Part shown: piece by piece, positions 37,556-46,789 of the stretch
Layout of the letters: every line of letters begins with the position of its first letter
How positions within the stretch are numbered: position 1 is the stretch's first letter
NCBI RefSeq assembly: GCF_023101685.1
Contig: NZ_CP082164.1
Coordinates: forward strand, 8,308,001-8,372,000
Source of the DNA: Bradyrhizobium sp. 186
Lineage (GTDB): Bacteria; Pseudomonadota; Alphaproteobacteria; Rhizobiales; Xanthobacteraceae
DNA: 64,000 bases
Direction: 5' to 3'
Position numbers and translations under genes: made by a program
The notes under the pieces: model-generated
What the model saw: only the letters and a program-made list of their open reading frames with translations
What the model was told of the DNA's origin: nothing
The model's database searches: none

Positions 37556-37744
37556 AAGGGCACGTTGATTCTTGCTTAAGCAAAGTCGCTCGCGTTACGG
37601 CCGAGTCTACTTCCCAGCGAAAAATTTATGCTTTCCACCCCTTGGCCAATGGCATGGGGCAAAGCAAACCCCGCCGGGGTGGACGAAGGGGGTCTGAAGC
37701 GAGCAATGATGGTGCGAGGTCTACGGAGCGGCTCGGCTGCCGTG

Positions 37745-38385
37745 CGACCGTTTGATGTTCTCCTCCACCAAGCTTGGGGTATTTGCCGGCCCATTTGCCA
37801 CGCCAGATCGCGCCGCACCTTGCCAAGATCACGCCGGTCGTACATCCAGCGCAGCTCGAGCAGGGAATCGTCGTCGACTTTCCGCGGCACATAATCGAGC
37901 GCATTCCTGAGGAAATGCACATAGCAGCGTTGCCACAACACGCCGGCGAGGAGTTCGGGAATCGCCTTCTTCAGCCCGGCTTGATCATCGGAGACGACGA
38001 ACTCGAGGACGTGCAGGCCGCGCGTTTTCTACGCTTCCAAAAACTCTTTTCAGCTCGATCGGCTCTCCCGGTTGGCGAGCTCGACAGCAAGCATCTGGCG
38101 CCGGCCTTCCCAGTCGACACCAATCGCGATCAGCACCGCTTGACTGGCAATGATCCCGTCCTCGCGCACCCGCTCGTAGCGCGCGTCCAGGATCAGATAG
38201 GGAGGGTTCCCTCAGCTTGCGTTCGCAGAACGCTTTCAGCGAGGCATCGAGGCGCTTGTTGATGGCGCTGATCGCCGAGGCCGAGAAGGGCCCACCAGTT
38301 CCTCGGTGACCTGTTTCACCTGCCGCGTCGACACGCCCTGCACGTACATCTCGGCCAACGGCCATGAGAGTCGGATCGTAATTTC
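37745..38385 (-). pseudogene. Decayed IS256-family transposase
   Basis: Fragments of a mutator-type (IS256) transposase spread over three frames on the minus strand. In order they are EMYVQGVSTRQVKQVTEEL near 38330-38380, FSASAISAINKRLDASLKAF near 38230-38290, and WQRCYVHFLRNALDYVPRKVDDD near 37860-37935. At least two frameshifts interrupt it. The N-terminal part and the C-terminal catalytic Glu region are missing. It cannot encode a working enzyme. Confidence 0.8.
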
Positions 38386-39024
38386 TCTTGCCGGTCCGAT
38401 GGCGTCGTCCTCAGCGTCATCCATGGCGTAAGGCGGTGGACGATCGTCCACATGATCTGCTTCGGACGGCTTTTCTTCATCGGGCTTATCGTCTGGTGCG
38501 TCAGTTGTTTCCTGCTTCAGGGCGTTCGCGACCTCGTCGCCCTCCGCAGCAATTTCTTCGGCTGTTTTCTTTACCGGTTTGGCTTCTGCGCGTCCGGCGT
38601 ACTTCACCTGCGATTTAAACGACTTGCTGGGCTTTGGCGCGGGAACGATTTGATCACTGTGGGACTGGGCGAGGGCATCCTTAAGGCGAAAGTTGACGAT
38701 CCTGCCGAAGCCCTTTCGAAGCTGTTTGCCATCGGCGGTACCCGGGTTCAGCAACGCGACAAAGATGACTTCGTGAACTTGAACGATGATGTCTTCGCCA
38801 CCGTTCGGCTTCTTTATATCGACCCGCTTGCGAAGCATTCCGATGATCGCACCGGAAACGTGTTTCGGTAAGTCCTCACGAAGTCTCAGCTCTGTCTCAC
38901 CCAAATCTTGGAAGGCCGCCGCGATCGTCTCAAGGCGAAGCTTTCGCAAGCGTCCACCGGTAATCGCCTGACGCCAACCTTCTAGATCGGTTGAGAGCCG
39001 TGGATCGCCCGCAGAAATGGCCAT
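38236..39024 (-). CDS. Unknown protein, C-terminally fused to IS256 debris
   Basis: The 262-residue frame is a chimera. Residues 1 to about 215 are an unrecognised soluble protein with a basic, helical N-terminal domain (RKLRLETIAAAFQDLGETEL) and an acidic Pro/Asp-rich region (TDAPDDKPDEEKPSEADHVDD). From about residue 218 it runs into transposase sequence (LSWPLAEMYVQGVSTRQV). The original C terminus has therefore been lost or replaced by insertion. I cannot name the N-terminal family. It is the first island gene after the transposase remnant. Confidence 0.5.
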   Translation of the reverse strand: MAISAGDPRLSTDLEGWRQAITGGRLRKLRLETIAAAFQDLGETELRLREDLPKHVSGAIIGMLRKRVDIKKPNGGEDIIVQVHEVIFVALLNPGTADGKQLRKGFGRIVNFRLKDALAQSHSDQIVPAPKPSKSFKSQVKYAGRAEAKPVKKTAEEIAAEGDEVANALKQETTDAPDDKPDEEKPSEADHVDDRPPPYAMDDAEDDAIGPAREITIRLSWPLAEMYVQGVSTRQVKQVTEELVGPSRPRRSAPSTSASMPR

Positions 39025-39051
39025 GTAACTCTCGCCCGTTGTGACTACACT

Positions 39052-39300
39052 TCAGGCCGTAAATTCAACACCGATACGGCTGCCTGAACGCCAGATCGGG
39101 CGGCAATTTCTGTAGACGCGATCCTTCTCAATCATGAGTTTGAACCGGTCTTTCATACTATGCCCAGCTGATGCGGGCAGCTCGATTGATGCTCCGTGAT
39201 CGGTGATGTCGAAGACGCGGCAACAGGTCCTCAATCCGTCGCCGAAGATGTAGGCGACCTCATTTGTCTCGATGTGCTCTTGTCTGCGACGTTCCTGCAC
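39052..39300 (-). CDS. Small PilZ-domain protein
   Basis: 82 residues, a minimal PilZ fold. The N-terminal Arg cluster (ERRRQEH) and the ITDHGASIEL loop correspond to the RxxxR and (D/N)xSxxG c-di-GMP binding motifs, and WRSGSRIGVEF closes the barrel. The second motif is degenerate (DHGAS), so nucleotide binding is uncertain. It probably modulates motility or polysaccharide production. It is transcribed in the same direction as the downstream unknown gene, 27 bp apart. Confidence 0.78.
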   Translation of the reverse strand: MQERRRQEHIETNEVAYIFGDGLRTCCRVFDITDHGASIELPASAGHSMKDRFKLMIEKDRVYRNCRPIWRSGSRIGVEFTA

Positions 39301-39957
39301 TGTTTCTCTCTGCCTTTAGTCCTTCTCAGGCGGTGAGCGATCACTCTGCCGAGCAGCAGGACTTCGGCTGCGCACCCAAAAGAAAAACCCACCAGCCACG
39401 TAGGACTGACGGGTTCTCGTTTGCCCATGCGTATCCGCGGTACTCGTCACCCATCCGCGATGGCACATCGTGCAGCCATAACGGTTGACGTTGGATTACC
39501 GCTCACGACGTTAGCGGCTTCGTTCGACGTCGTCGCGCCCTAGACAACGGTGGTAAGACCGATGGCGACGGCAGACAAGTTGAAAGTATGCACTTTCCGC
39601 CCCTCAAAAACCTCACCGAGCGGCGACGCAGGCCGCCGCGTTCTTGCCCGCGAAATATCCAGAGCTCGCCCGAATTGGGTAGCGAGTTGTTAATTGGAAT
39701 TCGGCAGCCTTCCGGTCAGCGCTGCCGATTAACCCCCAGCCCAAGGTAGCGCAAGTGATGGCCGGCGGGAGTGATCCCGCCGGCCATTGTTCATGTGAAG
39801 GCGAGACCAAACCGCCAGCGGGCCTCGGCCGGATGCACGATCTGGCGCTGCCCTGACCAGAGAGCGGCCAAGGGGTTGCGCGCTGCTTCCGTGGCGAGGT
39901 AGTTAGCACCTGCACTGTCGAAGCCCACGTTCGCGCCACTCACCGCCGGACTTCCCC
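39301..39957. other. Low-coding intergenic stretch
   Basis: 657 bp without a supportable gene. Short minus-strand frames exist (for example 39613-39939 and 39791-39988), the latter ending in an aromatic ARWRFGLAFT that recalls an outer-membrane protein end. They lack good starts and overlap the next gene, so I read them as debris. Confidence 0.4.
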
Positions 39958-40227
39958 ATGAAACCGAATAACGAACGCCCCTATGCAACGCCTGAAGCTG
40001 CGGCGCGAAAGCTCGTCGAACTCGCGAAGAGCGTCGAGCCGATCAACGGTCGCATTCACATCGAAAAGATCAATTATCCCTTCGTGTCTAAAGAGGGCTG
40101 TAAGGGCAGCGGTCCCGAATTCGGCGCCGGCATCAAATACGCGATCGAGAAGGGTTGGCTCGACCTCCACGAGAGCGGCACCTATGTGAAGCTGCTGTTG
40201 TTGCGCGAGGAACTGCCAACAAGCTAA
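39958..40227 (+). CDS. Small conserved-type hypothetical protein
   Basis: 89 residues, soluble, with a helical first half (YATPEAAARKLVELAKSVEPI) and a strand-rich second half (GAGIKYAIEKGWLDLHESGTYVKLL) that resembles a small winged-helix domain. No family or function is recognised. Codon use is GC-rich and coding-like. Confidence 0.55.
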   Translation: MKPNNERPYATPEAAARKLVELAKSVEPINGRIHIEKINYPFVSKEGCKGSGPEFGAGIKYAIEKGWLDLHESGTYVKLLLLREELPTS

Positions 40228-40360
40228 GGCCTACCTCCGCAAATTCGCGAAGTCGGATTTTGTTCCGGCGTCGAGGTTGAGCCGGTGTTGATGCATGGCG
40301 CCTGCGGGCGACATGGGGGATTGCGTACAGAAATGCAACAGGCCGCCAGCTGAGGCGTCC

Positions 40361-40765
40361 TTACGTAGGCGGCGCACTAGCGTTCAGAAGCTGAGCGACG
40401 GCGGCCACGATCTGCGCAGGCGCAAATGGCTTGTTTAATAGGATGCTGTTCGGCACGCCGTTGGCGGACCATTGATCGGCCGCGGCGCCGGTCATGTAAA
40501 TGACCGGGATGTCGGGATTTAGCTCTCTGGCGCGGTGCCCAACTTCCCATCCGTTGAGCATGCCGAGCAGATTTATGTCCGTGATGAGGGCTCGATACTT
40601 GTTTGTGTCGCCCTTCAGACGGGTTACCGCCTCTTCTCCCGTGGTCGTGGCCTCGACTTCAAAGCCACCTTCGGACAATGCCTCTGCCACCAAGTCTCGG
40701 ACTAGTTGATCGTCCTCCACGATCAAGATCACCACCACTGCGCCTTGCACTGCTCGTCTCCCCAT
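40361..40765 (-). CDS. Stand-alone receiver-domain protein
   Basis: 134-residue response regulator receiver without an output domain. The acidic pair is Glu/Asp at 17-19 (LIVEDDQLVRDLV), the phosphoacceptor is Asp63 (ALITDINL), the Thr is in VIYMTGAA and the Lys is in LLNKPFAP. No kinase is linked. The start at 40765 is chosen because upstream residues are not receiver-like. The gene family is common in Bradyrhizobium, and the partner is unknown. Confidence 0.82.
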   Translation of the reverse strand: MGRRAVQGAVVVILIVEDDQLVRDLVAEALSEGGFEVEATTTGEEAVTRLKGDTNKYRALITDINLLGMLNGWEVGHRARELNPDIPVIYMTGAAADQWSANGVPNSILLNKPFAPAQIVAAVAQLLNASAPPT

Positions 40766-41038
40766 ACCCCCGCGTTGTTGGGATAGGAATGTTCCGCAGG
40801 CGGACTTTGTTGTGGACACAGGAACCAAGCTAGGCCCGCACGGCGATATTCCAGGGGGGACCGCCGCGCACGCCACAGGGCGTTCGGGAGCGGCATGACG
40901 CCGGTAGGTACTATCTATGAGCGGGAGCTATCGGCCCTTTACACGGCCGCATGAACGAAAGGCCATTCAACACAGGCTTCTCGGCGCCAGGACCCGCATA
41001 AGGCCGGTCAGTCAATCGCTGCCGGCTCGCCGCGGCGG

Positions 41039-41383
41039 ATGATGGCGACCGCTAATAAACGGGTGCAGCGCGGCGTTTACCGCTCTACGATGGTGCGACA
41101 TATCGGCGGCCCCAGCCAGACGATGACGGCCCGAAAATCGATCTACACTCCGCTGCATCAACGATTGTTGACCGAGGCCGCGCATAGCGTTCGGCTCACG
41201 TTCGTCGAGATCGAAGAGATTTTGGGACGTAAGCTCCCGGCATCGGCTCACAAGTTCACAGCGTGGTGGAGCAACGAAAGCTCCATGAAGGCCGGGCACA
41301 CTCAAGCGAGGGCTTGGATGGTCGCGGGCTTTCGTGCGCATGCTTCGATCAAAGACCGCGTCGTCGAATTCCGCAGGGTTTGA
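41039..41383 (+). CDS. DUF7662-like small protein
   Basis: 114 residues (86 if started at 41123). The core (YTPLHQRLL, LTFVEIEEILGRKLPASAHKF, AWWSNE, QARAWMVAGF) matches my recollection of a small family annotated as DUF7662, found alone or attached to nuclease-like domains. The role is unknown. It lies in the island, next to mobile elements. Confidence 0.55.
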   Translation: MMATANKRVQRGVYRSTMVRHIGGPSQTMTARKSIYTPLHQRLLTEAAHSVRLTFVEIEEILGRKLPASAHKFTAWWSNESSMKAGHTQARAWMVAGFRAHASIKDRVVEFRRV

Positions 41384-41397
41384 TCGAGCTGTACGGT

Positions 41398-41577
41398 CTA
41401 GCGCTTGTCGAAGGTCTTAGCACGCTGGAACAGCACGGTTTGAAGTCCGGTGATGATCAACTTGTTCAACGTCTCACAATCGTTCGGCCACAGGCGGGGA
41501 AGCTGGCGCGAACTCTTCCGCTGCTCAATGGCGGCGGAGACAGCGGCGCGCAATTCGTCATCAGTCGGGCTGGTCAT
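41398..41577 (-). CDS. Short hypothetical protein
   Basis: About 59 residues from the ATG at 41577 (TSPTDDELRAAVSAAIEQRK, then CETLNKLIITGLQTVLF). Soluble and helical. No family is recognised and the evidence is only an open frame with reasonable composition. Confidence 0.35.
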   Translation of the reverse strand: MTSPTDDELRAAVSAAIEQRKSSRQLPRLWPNDCETLNKLIITGLQTVLFQRAKTFDKR

Positions 41578-41745
41578 CGGTCGACCCCAATGCGATCGCC
41601 TACCGCTTGGCGCCCTTAGAAGCGGATGCAATTCAACCTTCGATGTACCGGTTGAGGAGTTGCTTCAGCGCGGGCGAACCGACGATGCGATTAGATCGGC
41701 TTCCTACCCTATATATCCGCGGCGGACGTGATCTTGCGGCCTTAG

Positions 41746-43180
41746 CATTACAGTTGCCGTTTTGCTTTGAGATGCGCGCGCTGAGCGGCAGCCTGGTGAG
41801 CTCTGCGCCAGAATGACCATGCGATGACATGCGCGGGTTGGATCCGCTTTCGAGCAAGCCTGATGGCAATGCGGCGGATTTCCTGGATTGACCAACGGAT
41901 CAGCGGCGGCGTGGGTGTGCTTTGGCTTTTGCCGGGGGGCGGCGTTTGGTTTTTTTGGGCGGTGGCGGATTGGCGCGATGGCGGATCGCCGCCATCATGG
42001 CGAAGGCGAGCATCACCAGGGACACGTGGCGATGCCAGCCATGCCAGGACCTGCTCTCGTTGTGATCGAGCCCGAACTCGTTTTTCGCGGTTTCAAAGCT
42101 GTCCTCGATCGCCCATCGATGGCCTTCGACCGCGACCAGCGTTTCAATTGATGTTCCCGCTGGGCACCAGGTGGTGAAGAAGGCGAGATCGCCATCGGCG
42201 ATATGGCGACGGATCAGCAGACCGCGCGTCCATAAACCATCATTTGCGCTGTTGAACTGCTCGACCTCGAGATCGGCCAGTTCGAGATAACACCAGTCAT
42301 GCAGCCTCGGTCCTTTGGTTCCGGCTCCCGCCGACAAGCGCTTCCAGTCGGACGGGCGCCGCGTCCGGGCGATGTCTTCGGCCTTGCCGGCGACCGGCTG
42401 TCGCTTGCCCCAGGATCGGAAGACATGAGAGCTGCTGACCCCGAGCACATAGCCTTTGCCTGCCCGCCGTAGCTGCTGTTCGATATCGCCAACACCGTAG
42501 ACCGTGTCACCGGCAACCCACTTGAATGGTACAGACGCGGCTATCGCACGTGCGATCATTCTCGTCGCAAGCTTTGGTTTGGTCGCAAAGCCGACATCGG
42601 CAGGCACGTATGCGGCTTCCAGACGATCTGGATCGTCAGTCCATTCCTTCGGAAGATACAACGCGCGATCGATGAACGCATGACCATGACGCGAAACGTA
42701 GGTAGCGAAGACGCCGATCTGGCAGTTCGTGATCTTCCCTGCCGAACCAGTGTATTGCCGCGCCACTCCGCACGAGGCCTTACCCTGCTTGAGAAAGCCG
42801 GTCTCGTCGATCACCAGCACCGCATCGTCATCCGCCAAGTGCTCGATGACATAGTCGCGGACGATGTCGCGCAGGGCATCAGCGTCCCAATCCCCGCGAC
42901 CCAGGATCGCCTGCTGCCGCCATGGGCCGGGATCGCCAGCCGCCTCCGCGCGCATCCAACCGGTCTTGCGCTGCTCATCTCCGAGCAGACCTTCCAGGAA
43001 CAGGCCTGCATTCGTCGCCACACGCTCTTGCGTGAACAACGGACGTATCCGCTGCTTGACCTCTCGAAGCGACGCCGCCCACAACGCAAGCGTCTCCTCA
43101 ACCGACGCGGCCCGCGTCCACGACATTCGAATCATGGTTGCCCATGGATTCAGAAGCCCGCAAACAAAGCAACTGTAATG
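41746..43180 (-). mobile_element. IS701-family insertion sequence, complete
   Basis: A 1435-bp element. Its terminal repeats begin with 12 perfect bp (CATTACAGTTGC at 41746-41757 and GCAACTGTAATG at 43169-43180). It is flanked by the 4-bp duplication TTAG (41742-41745 and 43181-43184), which fits the YTAR target rule of IS701. The transposase frame is intact, so it may be active. Confidence 0.88.
41900..43135 (-). CDS. IS701-family DDE transposase
   Basis: 411 residues. The catalytic acidic residues lie in VLVIDETGFLKQGKAS, WVAGDTVYG and GHRWAIEDSFETAKNEFGLD. A basic, Lys/Pro-rich tail (PPPKKTKRRPPAKAKAH) ends the protein. It is uninterrupted and lies within matched terminal repeats. Confidence 0.92.
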   Translation of the reverse strand: MIRMSWTRAASVEETLALWAASLREVKQRIRPLFTQERVATNAGLFLEGLLGDEQRKTGWMRAEAAGDPGPWRQQAILGRGDWDADALRDIVRDYVIEHLADDDAVLVIDETGFLKQGKASCGVARQYTGSAGKITNCQIGVFATYVSRHGHAFIDRALYLPKEWTDDPDRLEAAYVPADVGFATKPKLATRMIARAIAASVPFKWVAGDTVYGVGDIEQQLRRAGKGYVLGVSSSHVFRSWGKRQPVAGKAEDIARTRRPSDWKRLSAGAGTKGPRLHDWCYLELADLEVEQFNSANDGLWTRGLLIRRHIADGDLAFFTTWCPAGTSIETLVAVEGHRWAIEDSFETAKNEFGLDHNESRSWHGWHRHVSLVMLAFAMMAAIRHRANPPPPKKTKRRPPAKAKAHPRRR

Positions 43181-43183
43181 TTA

Positions 43184-44116
43184 GTGTCTGTCCGGGAACA
43201 TCTTGAATCATCGGAATCATTTGTGATTCAAGGGTGGCGGTCCGATTCGAAGGGGCGCCCATGTGGACGAAGGAGAACCGCGGTCGTTACGACCGAAGCC
43301 GGCTACGCTATCCAAGCGATTTGACTGATGAGGAATGGGCGTTGGTGGAGCCGCTGATTGCGCCAGCCAAGCGAGGCGGCAACAAGCGCACGGTCGATGT
43401 GCGCGAGGTGATCAATGGCCTGATGTATGTGCTGAGCACCGGTTGCCAATGGCGAGCGATCCCGAAGGACCTGCCGCCACGCAGCACGGTGCACGACTAT
43501 TTTGACTTGTGGGCTTGGAACGGCACGCTCGATCGCATCCATCACGCGCTCTATGTACAATGTCGAGAATTGGCTAACCGAGAACCCAGCCCGAGCGCCG
43601 CCATCATCGACAGTCAAAGCGTCAAGAGCGCGGAAAAAGGGGGGCGTGGATCGACCCGCATGGCTACGATGCGGGCAAGAAGATCAAGGGCAAGAAGCGC
43701 CACATCCTAGTCGATACTCAAGGCTTGCTGCTCCACGCCCTCGTGCATTCGGCGGACATCCAGGATCGTGACGGTGGGGTGCTGGTGATGGCCACGCTGT
43801 TTGGCCTGCATCCATTCCTGCTGAAGCTCTATGCTGACGACGGCTATCAGGGGCCGATCTTTCAGTCCGCCGTTCGCAAAATCCTCCGGCAAATCGACGT
43901 CGAGATCGTCAAGCGCTCCGATACAGCAAAGAGTTTTGCGATCTTGCCCAAGCGATGGATCGTCGAACGCACCATCGCCTGGCTCAACCGCTGCCGCCAT
44001 TTGGCCAAGGATTGGGAGTGCCTCAACCGAAAGGCATTGGCGTTCTTGCGCCTCGCCTCAATCCGCCTCATGCTGCGAAAGCTCTGCCAAAAAACAGCAT
44101 GATCCCGGACAGACTC
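43184..44116 (+). mobile_element. IS5-family (IS427 group) insertion sequence
   Basis: A 933-bp element. The left end begins GTGTCTGTCCGGGAACAT and the right end, read inward, begins GAGTCTGTCCGGGATCAT: 16 of 18 positions match. A TTA triplet flanks both ends (43181-43183 and 44117-44119). The IS701 element abuts its left end directly. Confidence 0.85.
43261..44102 (+). CDS. IS5/IS427 transposase made by -1 frameshift
   Basis: Two overlapping frames. The first (43261-43710) carries the N-terminal region and the first Asp (IIDSQSVKSAEKGG). The second, reached by a -1 shift, gives GAWIDPHGYDAGKKIKGKKR and continues to the stop at 44102 with YADDGYQG and RWIVERTIAWLN, completing the DDE triad. 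The shift falls at the run AAAAAGGGGGG (43634-43644). Programmed shifting at such a run is known for the IS427 group, so I treat this as functional rather than broken. Confidence 0.8.
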
Positions 44117-44141
44117 TTAGAGATCGATCGCAGTCGCTCGA

Positions 44142-44354
44142 TCACTCTGGTAACTGAGCAAAGAACTTCCCGCTCATCCTACTCGCTCGCCCCCGCTGTT
44201 TTTGAAAGCGCTGCAAGCGAGCGTAAACCGCTTGGCGGGTGCGGCGTAGCCGTTCGCCGGCCTCCTCAGCTGTGGCACCTGCGCCAAAGAGCGAGAGCAA
44301 TTCCGCCTCTTCGTCCGGCAACCACGGACGCGTCGAGGTACGACTATTCGCCAT
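44142..44354 (-). CDS. Small SANT/Myb-like DNA-binding protein
   Basis: 70 residues from ATG 44354. RPWLPDEEAELLSLFGAGATAEEAGERLRRTRQAVYARLQRF has the tryptophan and helix pattern of a GcrA/SANT-type HTH. It probably binds DNA; the target is unknown. Such short proteins are frequent on rhizobial islands. Confidence 0.5.
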   Translation of the reverse strand: MANSRTSTRPWLPDEEAELLSLFGAGATAEEAGERLRRTRQAVYARLQRFQKQRGRASRMSGKFFAQLPE

Positions 44355-44369
44355 TCGTCGGGCCTCCAA

Positions 44370-44674
44370 GTCCTCAAAGGCGCGGCGGCGATGCCCGCCG
44401 CGGCGGGTCTGGAATGCGAGCTGGCCGCTCCACTCGTGGCGAGGCCGACAAACGGCTGGGCTCAGGCTCGCGATTACCGCGCGTCATCCATGCTGCTAGA
44501 CGAGCGTAGCTTCGCCTGAGAGCCGGCACGAACCAAGCCGATGCATCCTCGTTCTCCATGCCGCGAAAGAATGCCTCTAAACCATTTAGAAAAGGTTGCC
44601 GCCGTTTCCCGGCCGTAACCCATCGTCAATAGTGCGATGCGAGACTATGAAGATCATGGGAACAAGACGCTAGC
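44370..44674. other. Gene-free stretch
   Basis: About 305 bp with only short overlapping frames and no ribosome site that supports a start. Nothing else is recognised. Confidence 0.4.
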
Positions 44675-44917
44675 TTGAGACAACGTTGCAGGACCTTCGC
44701 CGGCAAGAAAAGCGCAGGTCGCTTTAATCAGTATCACCGGGAATTTCTCGATCGTCTTCGCGACCGCGATTGGGTGTCTTCCCCAAAGCTTCACGACAGC
44801 CCCGGAACAGCGCTCGCTCTTTTACGAAACGGGTGGCAGGAGCGACGCTCAACGGGCGAAGGTGTCGAATATCGTATGACAGAAGCCGGTCTGTTGGAGC
44901 TTAGCCGGCCGCGATAA
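44675..44917 (+). CDS. Small winged-helix-like hypothetical protein
   Basis: About 80 residues if the TTG at 44675 is used. The body (YHREFLDRLRDRDWVSSPKL, ALALLRNGWQERRSTGEGVEYRMTEAGLLEL) has the helix-strand layout of a small winged helix. No family is named. It is followed by another short gene 26 bp downstream. Confidence 0.45.
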   Translation: MRQRCRTFAGKKSAGRFNQYHREFLDRLRDRDWVSSPKLHDSPGTALALLRNGWQERRSTGEGVEYRMTEAGLLELSRPR

Positions 44918-44943
44918 CTCAAGCGCCGAGAGGAGGCAACGCA

Positions 44944-45177
44944 GTGTCAACAGCCATGGAAATGATCGTCACCGGCTACGTGAAGGTGCGGGACCGACGT
45001 GCATTGGCAGATTTGCTAGCGCATCGCCGCAAGGTGCTCGCCCAACTGCAAGCCGTGTCGGGCATCAATCCTCAGAACGCGCTCAAAGCGATCCAAGAGG
45101 AACTTGCGCTTATTGAAGCCGGTCTCGAACAAGTCAAGCCGCCGCCCGGCTCGCTGCCCGAAAACGAGTGGAGCTAG
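44944..45177 (+). CDS. Short helical hypothetical protein
   Basis: 77 residues with a GTG start at 44944, preceded by a perfect AGGAGG at 44931-44936. Mostly helical (DRRALADLLAHRRKVLAQLQ, NALKAIQEELALIEAGLEQV), possibly a coiled coil, with a proline-rich tail. The strong ribosome site makes it likely to be translated. No function is recognised. Confidence 0.55.
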   Translation: MSTAMEMIVTGYVKVRDRRALADLLAHRRKVLAQLQAVSGINPQNALKAIQEELALIEAGLEQVKPPPGSLPENEWS

Positions 45178-45256
45178 CAAGAAAGCCCGCCGCCGCGGTA
45201 CCTCGCTCGCTTGACTGCGAGTAGTAACCGGGCGGAAACCAATCCGAACTACGCTA

Positions 45257-46442
45257 GTCACGTGAATCTAAAGTTCGCCACATAAGGTTTGCTGGGCTTT
45301 GTGGCAGAAGCGTTTGACGGAAGCTAGAATCTGGTCAGCAGACTTGGTCCATTTGAAGGGCTTGGGATTTTTGTTGTGCAGGTCGATGAAGGTACGGATG
45401 TCGGCCTCGAGCTGCCTGACGGAAGTGTGAACACCTCGCTGGATCTGCTTTCGGGTGAGCTCAGCGAACCAGCGTTCGACCTGATTGATCCATGACGCGG
45501 AAGTCGGCGTGAAGTGGACGTGATAATGCGGCCGACGGGCGAGCCACGCTTTGATCCTGGGTGTCTTGTGGGTGGCGTAGTTGTCCATGACGATATGGAC
45601 ATCGAGGCCTTCAGGAACTTGAGCATCGATCTCTTTTAAAAACTTCAAGAACTCGACTGCCCGGTGGCGCTTGTAGCATTTGCCGATAACGAACCCCGAG
45701 GCGACATCGAGCGCGGCAAATAGCGTGGTCGTACCATGCCGCACATAGCTGTGCGTACGACGCTCCGGTATGCCGGGCATCATCGGCAAGACCGGCTGCT
45801 CGCGATCGAGTGCCTGGATCTGGCTTTTCTCATCGATGCTGAGGACAAGGGCTCGGTTCGGCGGGGACAGGTAAAGGCCGACGATGTCGCGTACCTTGTC
45901 GACGAACAGCGGATCGCTCGATAGCTTGAATGTCTGGCTACGGTACGGCTGCAAGCCGAACGCCGCCCACATTCGGCGGATCGTGGTGTGGGAAAAGCCG
46001 GTTTCCGCAGCCATCGAGCGGATCGACCAGTGCGTCGCATCGGCCGGCGTCGTACGCAACGTCCGCTCAATCACGGCAGCAACCTGATCGTCGTTGATGG
46101 TTCGAGGGCGGCTAGGACGGGCCTCATCGAGCACGCCATCACAGCGATCCTTCAGAAACCGGCGACGCCACTTGCCAACGGTGTGTTCGTGGAGGCCGAG
46201 TTCGGCAGCCACAGACTTGCTTGGCAATCCATCCGCGCATCGCAGGATCGCGCGGCATCGCTCAGATAGCGACCGCGCTACACGGTGACGACGGACTTGC
46301 CTCTCCAAGTACGCCCGCTCCTGCGCACTCAGCACCAACGGCTCGATTGGTCGACCTCTCACACCTGGATTCGCCACAAGCGCTCTCCCCCTAAGGTTTC
46401 GAGCGCTATTTTATAATGCACCGAACTTGAGTTCCAGATGAC
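45257..46442 (-). mobile_element. IS630-family insertion sequence
   Basis: The element is bounded by TA dinucleotides (45255-45256 and 46443-46444), the IS630 target. The ends are imperfect inverted repeats: both begin CTAGTCA when read inward including the TA, and share AGTTCG about 18 bp in. The transposase inside is intact. Confidence 0.8.
45268..46377 (-). CDS. IS630-family transposase
   Basis: 369 residues. N-terminal HTH ([37 protein letters not shown]), then a DDE domain with [29 protein letters not shown] and [18 protein letters not shown]. No frameshift or stop interrupts the reading frame. Confidence 0.94.
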   Translation of the reverse strand: MANPGVRGRPIEPLVLSAQERAYLERQVRRHRVARSLSERCRAILRCADGLPSKSVAAELGLHEHTVGKWRRRFLKDRCDGVLDEARPSRPRTINDDQVAAVIERTLRTTPADATHWSIRSMAAETGFSHTTIRRMWAAFGLQPYRSQTFKLSSDPLFVDKVRDIVGLYLSPPNRALVLSIDEKSQIQALDREQPVLPMMPGIPERRTHSYVRHGTTTLFAALDVASGFVIGKCYKRHRAVEFLKFLKEIDAQVPEGLDVHIVMDNYATHKTPRIKAWLARRPHYHVHFTPTSASWINQVERWFAELTRKQIQRGVHTSVRQLEADIRTFIDLHNKNPKPFKWTKSADQILASVKRFCHKAQQTLCGEL

Positions 46443-46789
46443 TAGTTGTAGCGCTCATTAACAGACGGGGCGCGATACGCATGGGCAGGAGAAGCCCGCT
46501 CCCGGAAGGTGAGCTGGTTCCTTTTTCGATTGAGCAAGAATGCGCGATCTGGCACTGAGCCGAAGAAGGCACTTCTCAGAGGTTTGAGAATCGGCGATAG
46601 CGCCTGTCGCGGAGATCTCGCAGGAAATCGCAAAGGCTGGCTCGCGCGAAGCACGACGGAAGTCGGCAGTGACGGCTCCGGAATAGGGGACGTGGAAAAG
46701 GTTTGCGACCTGATCGTGAACTGACAGAAACCGCTGAGTCTGACGGGACGATTTAAGCCGCTTTATGATCCGCTCGCGTCGCCGGGTCG
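46443..46789. other. Intergenic, no supported gene
   Basis: About 350 bp between IS630 and the IS6 remnant. A 71-codon frame (46509-46724) exists without a clear start signal or homology, and I do not call it. Confidence 0.4.

Noticed and set aside
39791..39988. 65-codon minus frame ending in ARWRFGLAFT, like an outer-membrane protein end
   Set aside because: Overlaps the start of a better-supported plus-strand gene and lacks any upstream barrel; treated as possible debris.
43261..44102. IS5 transposase as a pseudogene
   Set aside because: The frame change falls exactly on an A5G6 run used for programmed frameshifting, and both halves keep the catalytic residues.
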